DNA of 64,000 nucleotides, from the NCBI GenBank assembly GCA_964036275.1, contig OZ038439.1:9752904-9816903 (forward strand), given 5' to 3'. Both the position numbers and the translations under genes were made by a program. The notes under the pieces are model-generated. The model worked only from the letters and a program-made list of their open reading frames with translations, had not been told where the DNA came from and did not search any database. Source of the DNA: Litoditis marina. Lineage: Eukaryota; Nematoda; Chromadorea; Rhabditida; Rhabditidae. Below are positions 37,893-48,300 of the stretch, piece by piece (the first letter of the stretch is position 1; each line of letters starts with the position of its first letter).

Positions 37893-38101
37893 CTCCCCGT
37901 TCATATGTCCTACGTACCCGGGGAATGTGGGAACTGTAGAGGAAAATTGTGCGTTTGTGGAAGTTACACTAACTTGAGAAGGGGTAATCGTGACGGTAGT
38001 AAGAAGAGAAGAGAAGGTGACGGTGGAAATTAAAATACCTATGGTGCGTGTACTGCGAAGAAGAGCCGAAATGTTTAAGAACATAGCTAGAAGGGGTGGA
38101 A
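37893..38101 (-). CDS. Possible single exon, Ser/Thr-rich, unknown
   Basis: Between a reasonable acceptor (CTTCACAG) and donor (GAG|GTAAAAA) the minus strand is open. It encodes a hydrophobic stretch (TIGILISTVTFSSLLTTVTI) followed by a Ser/Thr-rich segment and TFPGYVGHMNGE. This could be a membrane or secreted protein exon. No continuing exon joins in frame: the next open stretch (37783-37514) is in an incompatible phase. No family recognised. Confidence 0.2.
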
Positions 38102-38714
38102 CTGTGAAGTCGAGTGAAAGTAACACTCTATCTACATACATTCTTGCCTTTTGTCAAAATAAGCACGGCACACCTATTTCACACCTGATACTCACTGCGA
38201 TGTCGCCCTACGGCACAAGTTAATTGGACTGTGGAAGTTTTGTATTGCGCGGGTGACAGATAATGCTTAAGAATAGAAATAAGAAGAGATTACTGAGAAT
38301 AAGATATCAAAAAATAAACAAATATGAAACAGTGTGAACAACTTACGGACACCCACTGTACGACCGCCTATGCAACATCAACTTTTGCGAAATGATACTA
38401 AATGAAATTTACATATGTGAAAAATGAAGTGCTTTCTCAAACTAGACATCATGTCGTGTTTCAGTGAAATCTGTTTCATGTTTCGTCTGTCATTAAGTGT
38501 GGCGGTTGGTGACCATCGCCTAGCGAGCTTTTTCGATGACCTTTCTCAACTTGCGGAGTGCGGCGGTTGGCAACCACTCGAAATACTCAGCCTGAGATGA
38601 TCATTTATTTTCCCACGGCCTCTTTAGACGACCAGGTTACCAACAGCTGAGCTCCCAAGTAATATTCGCAGATAAACGTTTAACTAATATGCACACATTT
38701 TGTTGTTGTTTGTT

Positions 38715-38890
38715 AATCCTATCAGGTAACCGTGTAACCGAGCACGGTTAACCTTTTTGTGCACCACTTGGTAACCGCGAAGGCCCTCAAAAGACGTTGT
38801 GAAAGGGGTTCCAAGAGGGTTACTAGAAAAATGGTTAAATGGTTGGAGGTACCCGGTTAACGGAATTTGCGGTTCCTTGTGGAATTTGTC
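38715..38890. repeat. GGTTAACC-type dispersed repeat, family copy
   Basis: Contains GGTAACCG, GGTTAACC and AACCGCG words and ends GGAATTTGCGGTTCCTTGTG. The reverse complement of this end (CACAAGGAACCGCGAATTTC) opens the copy at 44463-44665, so the two are inverted copies. Non-coding. Confidence 0.65.
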
Positions 38891-38904
38891 CAGTTCTATA
38901 TACA

Positions 38905-39005
38905 ACTAACCTGGTTTTTAGGTAACCTAACCTTTTTAGGTAACCGCTTTTTCAGGTTACTTGAGTAGGTAACCAGCAAGTAACCGGGAACGAAAATCCG
39001 GTGAT
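38905..39005. repeat. GGTTACC-rich repeat fragment
   Basis: TAACCTGGTTTTTAGGTAAC followed by repeated GGTAACC/GGTTAC words and GAAAATCCGGT. It matches half of the longer palindromic elements at 46085-46352 and 49133-49390. Confidence 0.6.
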
Positions 39006-39941
39006 CATCGAAACCAACACATTACAAGTTCGGGTCAAATTGAAAAGAAACCGCTCTTTTGTTATAGGTTGCCTTCCGCTGAACAAAGGGTTACCAAAAC
39101 AACCGGACAGATTTGGATGAAAACTCACCTGAAAAATCTGATAGAACTACGATCACAACGTTGAGAGTTTTTCTTTTTCAAGGCTTGCATGCAGCATGAT
39201 AAACACTTGAAAAATCATCTAATTCTGGTGTTTTGGTTGAAAGGAAAAATAGGAGACAAATACGCCCTACGGAACGGACACGCGACAAACGGGACACCCG
39301 TCGTTTACACTGGTAAAATAAGTCACGTGCGTCGGAAAAAAAATCGCCAATAAGGTTTATAAGATCACACTCAGTCTGCTTACCTAACTGCTAGCTGCTC
39401 GAGCTGAATCTTACCTCTGATAACTCTGGTACACGCATTGGTTGATTGCTTCCGTGCAGTTTGATCCATCTTGAAAATAATCTAAAGTTTATTCAGAGGT
39501 TGGTTACCACAAGTAAAGTTCCTTCAAAAGGGTACCGCCGCTAATTATAGTGGCTCGCGTTTGAATATGTTACCCCTGGTGCTGGCAGCCTCAAGCGGCC
39601 GATCCTAGGGGCCGCAGACTAGACTAAAGATGAGCGTCATTGTTCATTTGTGGGCAACGTATTTGAATGACTGTACCTCTTCATTCCCCGTTCAGTTGAT
39701 TTTGCATTACTAAATTCATATTCGACCTTCATTTTTATGTCATATAAACTCGATATTGAGCTCAGTGTTACTAAAAGTAAACATTTTGGCTGTTCACAGT
39801 CTTGCTCAACGTGATGGAAATCACTTTTTTGTGAGCTTGTTCGATGAGGTTCTACTTTTTTTTTCAATTTAGTTGTCCACTGAACGTATAAAAATATTAC
39901 ATATAATCGTGCCACATTTCAGTCTCAGAATTCCAATCAAG

Positions 39942-42900
39942 ATGGCATTCTCCTACGATCTTAGCAACGTTGTCGACTCGCTCGATATGGCCGTTTTCAA
40001 GGCGTCATTTTCTACTGAAGCGAAACATCGGAACTTCAAATTGCTGTGCAAAGGTGAGATTATCATGTTGCGTCAACCGTTAAATCAGTTCATAGGTGTT
40101 GTGATGTGATGGTAACCAACTTTACGAAAACGTTCAGAAATCGGACTCCTATTCTCTTACGGCCAGAATGGACATTTTTTTGTGCAAAGTTGTGCAATCT
40201 AGGGTGTTTCACTCGGAAAAATTTGTTATCAATAAAAGTGAGACCTTATTGATGTGTGCTTCTTCTTCTAGTGGGATGGCCAGTTTACGTTTCATGCGCA
40301 CACCAGTAAGGTCCATCCAATTCATATTACTCACAAGTAACCCCGTTCTGATAGTGCGTTAAATTTCCTTTTTCATCGAATTGACGGAATTTTTTTCTGT
40401 GTCGCACATAGGGACTTTTTTAGGCAATCCGTCTGGCACGTCTAGCAAGTGTGACCAATTAATGATATCGTTCATGGTTCTTTTTCAGATGGCACGCTTT
40501 ATGTGAACGGTCATTATCTCGCTGAACGATCCCCATTCTTCGACGCTGCTTTTTTTGGTTCTTTCGAGGAGACAGAATCTCGTGCTGTTTTTCTGCCCAA
40601 TGAAAGCACTAAGAATGTGCGCGAACTTCTCGCTGTCATGTATGGAGACAAGAATGTGGACGGTGAGTTCTGTAGTTTTGGTTATTATTGTATTATTCAC
40701 CGCAGAAATTCGGCAGTTTACACTTACAACCGGCTTTTTGGTTATGTCATGTGATTTTGTTCGAATTTGAAACGCACCCCGGCTTTATTTGTTCTATTTG
40801 AAAGCAACCAATAGTTGTGTTGAATTCGCCCTTAAAGTCATACTGGTTTTTATGATGAACACTAAACGTAGAGAGACTAGTGACCAGGTCACCACAATTA
40901 ACTCGACTTCAACTTCAAGTTTTCAAGGGCAGTACGGCATGTGATATGTGGCCAAATTTCGAAAACCTCTTACTAAAGTTTTAGAAATAATCCTATTTTC
41001 GTATAATTACTACCCTGCATGCGTGGGGTTTTCGCAACCTGTGGTCACTCCTGTTCGTGGATTTTAGATGATTTTTTGCTGCGATTAGTTTCAAACTGTT
41101 GTTAAATCGTTTATGGTTAATCGTTCATCAGAACTAACACAATTTTAACCAATTTAAATTGGAAATGAATTTGCTTCGGACTCGAGGTAGCGTTAGCCCA
41201 TAATTCCCAATATTTCAAATTTTAATAACATTCTATATTTCAGGCAGAAATTGTGCGGAAATGTTTCGTTACGCGGATCTCTGGAATGTACCATCTCTTC
41301 AAGTTAAGTGCAAGCAGTACCTGAGTAAGTTCATTCATGTTATCGAGCTGTCGAAAAATAACTTTTCCTCCAAAAGTTAAGCTTGACCAAACACTGATAA
41401 CTAATAGTGGTCCTATAGTAGATTGTAGTTTTTAATATTTTTAAAGAAAATGCAAGAAAGCCTCAGAGTCAGAGCTCAGATGCTCCAATCAAGTTCGATT
41501 AAAAGTTTGGGATACCACTCAGCTATGGATGGACCATATATCGATATTCGCAAATATAAGTTTTGCTCTATTTACCCGGGGACCCCGGGGTGTTCTATTT
41601 ATGTATTGTGCAAGTAAACGTTTTTCCAAGTTGCTAAACTATTGACAAACTCCAGTTATGTTATCCAAGTCAATAAAACGGGCTATTTTTTGACGAAACC
41701 GAGAAATTTGGTCTATTTTCGAGGACTCGTTTTCGTGAAATAGTACCTTACTGGTGGTATTATTATTGATCTGATTGTTTTCCAGACGAAGGCTATCTGC
41801 TTGGAAGTTTGCCGGGCGTAGCTGATTCTGTCAATATCTTGGAAGTCGCCCATTTGACTGGTCGCATACATCTGGTGAAGCCTGTGATCACTCGTTTGTG
41901 CAGCGCCTCTATTCACGAACTGGATGAGCAACGCATGAAGGAAAGGGTGGGAACAATACTGAATTTAGGGGGTCGCGGGTTGAAAACCAGCAAATTTCAC
42001 AGAGAACTAGTGAAAATTTAACCAAAAATTAATGAAAATCGCAGTTTTGCACTACTTTGGAGGGGTCGCGACTTAAATGGGGGGAAGGGGGTGGTGTTGC
42101 GAGATTTCAGTGAAAATGAGAGACCCTCGGCGGTGTGTTTCCAGACGCCAAAAAACCCGGTATTTCATTAACCGTCTAACCCTTTTGTTAACCTCTTTGT
42201 AACCCTTTTCATTTTCACAATGTCGTTTGGTGGAAGTTCGGGGTTATTGAGTGGTTAAGAAAAGGTTAACCAAGTAACCCAGAACCCAATTAATGGTTGG
42301 CTGTTAGTAACGAAATACCTGATTAAATAGAGATTTTGCCGAATTTATCGCATTGCAACTAAAGTCTACGTTTCCAAGTTAACTGGAACCCGGTTTATGG
42401 TTAAATGGTTCGGATCAGGGTTGTTAATCGAGTTTTGGGAAATTTTGAGTTTTCGAGTTTGGCGAAAAATCGAGTTTTCGAGATTCGAGTTCGACTCGAC
42501 TCGAAAATTTTCGAGTTTTTTCGAGTCAAGTCGAGTTTTGAGTGTTGTGGGACCCAAAAGATACATTGTTCGGGTCCGAAATTTTGATTTTCGAGTTTTC
42601 GCGTTCAAAATTTCGAACTTTCGAGTTTTGGAAAATTTCGAGTTTTCGAGTTTTGAGAAGTTTCGAGTTTGACTCGACTCGAAAATTTTAGTTTTTCAGA
42701 GTCGAGTTTCGAGTTCGACTTAAACAACCCTAGTTCGGATAACAAAATACCTGGTTTCTTGTCAGATTGCTACAATTTTCACAAATGATCACACTCATAC
42801 ATCTGTTAAAGAAACCGTTCCTCTCTAATTTGAGTTTCACGAAAAATTCAAAAAGCTCAAAAAAGTTTTTTAATGTCTTCCCATTGACCATGAAAAAACT

Positions 42901-43544
42901 TTCTGATTGAAAATTTGTGAATATTGCATAACGTCAAGCAATAAAGAATGGGCATGAACATTTTCACTGTGACGCAATTTGACTTGGTTATTTTAGATCC
43001 AGATTTATTTAGATTTTTTAGTTTCCCATTGTGTAGTCGCATGTGATAGAGTGTTCTAAAATCATTTTTGCACTTCTATAGGCTATTTTGAGCATACCCC
43101 GTACGCAACTCCCCTATCGGTGTCATTACGTAAGCCGATTTTCTGAGAAAACGAAGCAAGATAGGGATATAAAAGTATATATTTTTGATAATGGTTTTTA
43201 ATTTGCCATAGAGTCAGATTGTTAACTCAAAGGTCAAAATTAAAGCGGGACGGATTCTTTAAGGTGTGACTAATCTACAAAAACAAACTCGTATTTCATC
43301 CAACTACGTAGAACAATCATTCTTTGCATCAAAAATCGGCTAATTCTGCCTATATTACCTTAAAGTAGTCCGTTTTTCGGAGTTTTGTGACAATTCGAAC
43401 AACTTTGTGCCTTTGTAGAGTGTGGTTATACTGTTTTCGTTCCAGATTGACGATCCGACCGTCATTGCTGAGATCTATGCTCCGTCCAACAGCCGTGTGA
43501 AAAGGATTTGGGTTACTGTCAAACCCCCCTGCATTGACCTCTAA
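39942..43544 (+). CDS. BTB/POZ domain protein, 208 aa, five exons
   Basis: Exons are 39942-40053, 40489-40662, 41244-41324, 41786-41946 and 43446-43544; phases agree and give 208 residues plus TAA. BTB domains mediate dimerisation and often bind cullin-3 as substrate adaptors; this role is inferred from the family. Exon 1 has FKASFSTEAKHRNFKLLCK. Exon 2 has the BTB core (LYVNGHYLAERSPFFDAAFF, then VFLPNE and VRELLAVMYGD). Exon 3 has CAEMFRYADLWNVPSLQVKC, the end of the fold, and exon 4 is helical (LEVAHLTGRIHLV). There is no MATH or Kelch domain, so it is a short, BTB-only type. TTTCAG lies about 20 bases before the ATG, consistent with trans-splicing. The last intron (1.5 kb) holds GGTTAAC and TTCGAG repeats. 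A close paralogue with identical exon 1-2 lengths starts at 63362. Confidence 0.85.
42160..42310. repeat. GGTTAACC-type repeat in BTB intron 4
   Basis: Words such as TTAACCGTCTAACCC, GTTAACC and GGTTAACCAAGTAACCC resemble the 38715 and 44463 copies. Degenerate. Confidence 0.45.
42420..42725. repeat. Degenerate TTCGAGTTT low-complexity tract
   Basis: About 300 bp with dozens of TTCGAG, CGAGTTTT and GACTCGA words at irregular 8-14-bp spacing, including near-palindromes GTTCGACTCGACTCGAAAA. Open frames across it (FEFSSFEKFR-like) are by-products. It lies in intron 4 of the BTB gene. Confidence 0.8.
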
Positions 43545-44462
43545 GCCAATCCCGTGGCCGGGGTATTGAAACCCACAGCTCGGTATTTGTTGTTTTGTTT
43601 ATCTTCCGTTCTTTGTTTTGATTACTCTACTACTGCTAACTTCATAATGACATCTTTGTTAAGTTTTGTTTTCTGAGGTTTTCCATGTTTCACGTAAAAG
43701 TGTTGTAACAACTTACTTTGTTATCTTCCCATCTTTCTAAGCACGATTTCTCTTTTGTCACCGACCGATGTACATAAAGTTATTTCTCAAGTCTGTTGCT
43801 TTCTGAATTCTAGTTGAATTCAATCTATAGAACCCGTTTACTTTTGACGAACAAACTCTGTTACTAGGAAAATCGATTAGGTTATCAAAAATGCAACCAG
43901 CCACGAGCCACACCAGTGCTAGGTGGTAGAAATGGGAGCCTGTTTTTCCATTCAATTACGTGAAACTGAATGACTTTGCCTCAAAAATAGGCTTTTTTTG
44001 ACATATGACATTTGAGAAACAGTCTTTTTTGACTTGGAGTTTTTCTTGATATTCGGACAGCTTTACCGGAGTAGGAAACAGCCAGTTTCGTGGTTAGCTA
44101 ACAGCTGTGTCCAGCCTGCCTCTGATCGGCAAATGCAGGGATCGGAGTACTGTAACTTCACATAGTTACAGATATTACAGCACTACAATAATATAATCAA
44201 CCAACTGGTTTCTTCTCTCCTATCGTAAATTTGGAGACACTGTATTTTGATTGAATGGTAATAACTCTGTTCTAGGAAAATCAGGATGAACTTCGTGTTC
44301 CATAGTTCAATCCAGCGGAGGTAGAGACCAAAGTACAACTAAACTACGGTCCTACATTCTACATTACAGAAAGTAACAGCAGTTCAATCCCACGAGAACG
44401 AGTTGAAGTTGGAATATGAAAAAAAAACTTATAATTAGGATACTAGTAGGGAAAGTCAAAGT
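43545..44462. other. 3' flank of BTB gene, no further gene
   Basis: AT-rich spacer between the BTB stop and a GGTTAACC repeat. No clear AATAAA was found in the first 200 bases. No supported ORF. Confidence 0.4.
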
Positions 44463-44665
44463 AAGGCAAATTCCACAAGGAACCGCGAATTTCGTTAACC
44501 CTGCCAGTTATCCGTTAACCATTTAACCATTTTTCTGTTAACCCTTTGGTAACCCTTTTTCTAACGTCTCTTGGGCGAAATTCGCGGTTACCAAGTGGTT
44601 AACAAAAGTGTTAACCTTTTTTGTGGTTAACGGTTAACTGGCGCGGTTAACAAAAAACGCGGTTG
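44463..44665. repeat. GGTTAACC-type dispersed repeat, inverted copy
   Basis: Starts CAAATTCCACAAGGAACCGC and continues with GTTAACC words, then AAATTCGCGGTTACCAAGTG and GGTTAACGGTTAAC. It is the inverse of the copy at 38715-38890 and internally near-palindromic. Confidence 0.65.
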
Positions 44666-44689
44666 AATAAAGAATTCGCCGGAAAGTAA

Positions 44690-45250
44690 TCCGGATGCAT
44701 GAAATACTGTCGAACAACAAGACCAAGGAACAATTCAGTTACGGTCATCCCTTATACGAAACAGACAGCAACTTATTTCTACGTCAACCAATATTCACTG
44801 TACTATATGTGGCTCAAATTGTTTTTTTGCATGCATAACATAACAAACGTTTATCAAAAGACGAATACTCATCAGAAAAAAGATTATAGGTGAAATTCCA
44901 GATGCATAGAATATAGTTGCAGATCATCAAGCTTACAACTTCGGAGAAACATAACAGCGGTTTATTTGGGTTTATAACAACAAAATGTTTACAATACAGT
45001 CAATTGTCTCTAAAAACTCATCAGAATATGAATGATGCTAGCAGGAACATAGTCCGGATGAGTAGAAAACCGCTATAGATCAATATCAAACTACAACTCG
45101 TTTAGGGCAGAGCGTATACGAAACATAACAGAAGTTCATATCTACCAACAAGTATTTAGTAGTACAAAAAGATAACAATACAGTTCATCAAATGCATTTC
45201 TCTCAGAATAAGAATGATGCTAGCAGGAAAAGTAGTCCGGATGCGTAGAA
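44690..45250 (-). repeat. Tandem decayed copies of the GPI-tail/3'-end segment
   Basis: The sequence encoding the tail of the four-domain gene (minus: GTACTCTACGCATCCGGACT) recurs in direct order near 45248-45190, 45075-45025 and, weaker, around 44900 and 44716-44680. Shared flanks include AAACATAACxGCxGTTxAT. The 45248 copy still follows an acceptor (CTTACAG) and, joined in phase 1, would encode FYASGLLFLLASFLF then stop. The 45075 copy has lost a base and is broken. These are duplicated, mostly dead C-terminal cassettes or 3' UTR repeats. Confidence 0.6.
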
Positions 45251-45317
45251 TACTGTAAGTACATTGAGACCAAACTACAATTCAGGCAGACCAGAAACAT
45301 AACCGCAGTTCATTTGA

Positions 45318-48300
45318 TCAAAAGAAGAATGATGCTAAAAGGAAAATTAGTCCGGATGCGTAGAGTACGGTAGCCGTGTTGGTATTACATGAATCCGTGG
45401 AGCAGCAGTTGACAGTTATACCATCTGTTACAGTCACACCCATGCCAACTTGCTGGAATTAGAATTAGTGGTAATTACTGTCACTGGATCAATTACGGTT
45501 ATATTGTCACTGGATCATTGCCATCAGAGCATTCGAAAATCCACCACGAAGTATTCTATGAGGGAAAGAGACCAAGATCAACTCAGAACAAGCAGCTACT
45601 ACAAATATCTGTGACATGTATGATGATCACCGCATCGTAACGAAGCGACGTGAATGAATAAATATGTAAATAAATAAAATATGTAAAATATATTAATCAA
45701 CCTAGTATCGAAGTTCGCCAAAACCTATGTTTATCCCTTTAGAGATAGTTTGTGCGTGTACAAAATACGACACACCGAATTTGCGCCTCCAATCAAAAAT
45801 ATTTGGGCGCGAAACTACCGTAATTCAAATTGTTAACTACTGTACTCAAGAACTTTCCATTTTCTGGCAGATTTTCGCTTGTTTGATCGCTTGTTCAATG
45901 AGATTGATGCAATTTATTGAATAATTAATGATTGCACTGATGTTAGAAGTCTTTTAAGTAATTGATCGCACACCTTCATACCTATTATCACTGCAGATTT
46001 GGCAGTTCTAATTAATTATCACGTATCTTGACGGAAAAAAGAGCCTCATAACAATTATAATCGAGTTACTTCGGGCCAATTCTACAACTAACCGGGTTTT
46101 TAGGTAACCTAACCCTTTTTTGGTAACCTCTTTTTCAGTACCTTGGTATGTAAGCCTGGAAGTCCTGGAAGTAACCTGAAACAAAAATCCGGTTACCGTT
46201 CAAACTAACGGTAAAGACCACATTTTGCGTTAGAAAAACATGTAACCGGTTTTTCATTTTAGGTTACCAACCGGTTACCTACTGAGGTAACCTGAAAAAT
46301 AGGCTACCAGAAAAAGGTTAGGTTACCTAAAAACCCGGTTAGATATAGAATTCGCCGTTACTTCGTCTACATTCACCTTCATCTATAGTTGGGATCAAAA
46401 TCAAGATCACAAATATCTTTTTCAACTGGTCCCCATATCGAAAAACTGACAAGTATTTTACACTAAGCTGTAACTGAACAAAATTGAATGTTCATGTGTA
46501 TCCAATGCATGTTTCAAAAGGTTACGGGTACTGATAAGCCCGTTGAGGCTAAATGACCAATCGCTGAACGTTCAGATTATTGTCTCTTTCGCTCTGAACC
46601 AGATAACTTGTAAAAACCAGTTCATCCTTCTGGAGGGTCGGTTGGGTTCAACATAACCGAACGTTGCCTTTAAATTGTTAAAGATCTCAACTCAACTGGT
46701 GGTAAAATCAATCCTTCGATAAGGAATATATTGGAGCGCAGAATTTCCGCACAAATTTTGAAGCTGGTTGGAGAGAATGTGCGTATTGTATTCATCTTGT
46801 TATCGTGCGTAATTGCAACACTATGATAAAATAAGCACGTGCATGTTATGATTTATGGACGACAATAATGCGGTAATTGCTCATTTTTCGTATTACATCT
46901 AGTTTGAAAATAAACTCAATGCAATAGTCTGCGCAGCCCATATTAGAAAATCTCGTGTAACGAAACTTCGTTTGAAGAAATTTATTTCCCATTCGATAGC
47001 TATATAAGAGTATAGGATGTTCTTTGAAAAGGATGGGAAACATGGAAACGCTCCTGTATACTTTGCAAACTCGGTTCATGTTTATTCGAAACTGGTTATT
47101 CACATATTCACTCTAACCCGTCAATATTCGATATCATGATAAATCAACATTCTCTGTTGAAAATCGTTCAACATTCAGGATTGCAAATGAAAGGCAGCAT
47201 AAAATGGCAATGTTCTTAACTACCGTAGTTAAATATTTGAATTACGGTAGTTTCGTGCCCAAATTATTTTTACTGAACGCGCAAATTGCACAATAGTTCA
47301 TTTACGAATAATGTATGCATTGTGTAATCATGTAACGTTATGAATAAAGTAACATACGGCTGTGATATTTATCGTCACAAAGGTATAATGTTTTACTCAG
47401 AAATTCTAAAACATCGATACGATCGGTTAAACGCTGAGAAATTTGTCGAAAACTTTTCACAGGCTCGTAGAATCGTATAAAGCGTTTGTGTTTGTAGTTT
47501 TATGCATTATTCTCGTACATGCTGATCGAACTACAACCAAAATATGATAAACCGTTGTAATATTTCTCTTATCTCAGTACGGGAAAAAAACTCACGATAC
47601 AAATTCCAAATTCATCGCAACCGTAGACTTCGTCCATTCGGACACGCAGGTCGACACCGATCTGGGACTCCATTGCCTTATTTGTCCTCAAAGTGAATTT
47701 TTGATAGAATTAGTTACGGTTGACCGGTAAACTCGACAGAGCAACCACGTCTGCAGTTGTCTGACATGAAACGGTATAATCGCCAATTTTCCGAGAAACT
47801 CAGCAAGGGGCTCGATTGATTGAGCGATATGGGGCGAGCGGTCATTGATTTTTTGCCAACAGACGAAAAAGGGTGTAGGTCAAAGATACGCAGAGAAGCT
47901 GGCGAACTCCGTCCCCACCGGGTGGATTCCTTCCCGAATGGACTCCTCGCGAGCCAGTTGGTTCGTTCTAGAACCAAACCAAATTTAGGCCACCAAAGTT
48001 AAAACCGAACCAATTCATGTGGGGAATGCTGAAATTGGTCGACTACGTAACGTTTATTAGGGTTTGGTTTGGTTTCATGTCGATTTGAGTACGCAAACTG
48101 TTCGGTCCCTCACCGACCCCACTGGTTCGGGAAGAATCGGTTCGGCGGGAAGAGTCGGTTCGGGAGAAAATTTGCGCCCACCACGTTGACTGTACGCTGT
48201 CCCCAACGGTTGGACAAAACCTATCTACTAGAAGTAAATTGAATCGTCACGCAAAGTTAGCATTTCAGTGATGCATCGTGCATTTGGCCAATGCAAGTTT

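Noticed and set aside
42397..42672. Phe/Ser-rich ORFs in the BTB intron
   Set aside because: Translations of the TTCGAG low-complexity tract; the BTB gene splices across it in frame.
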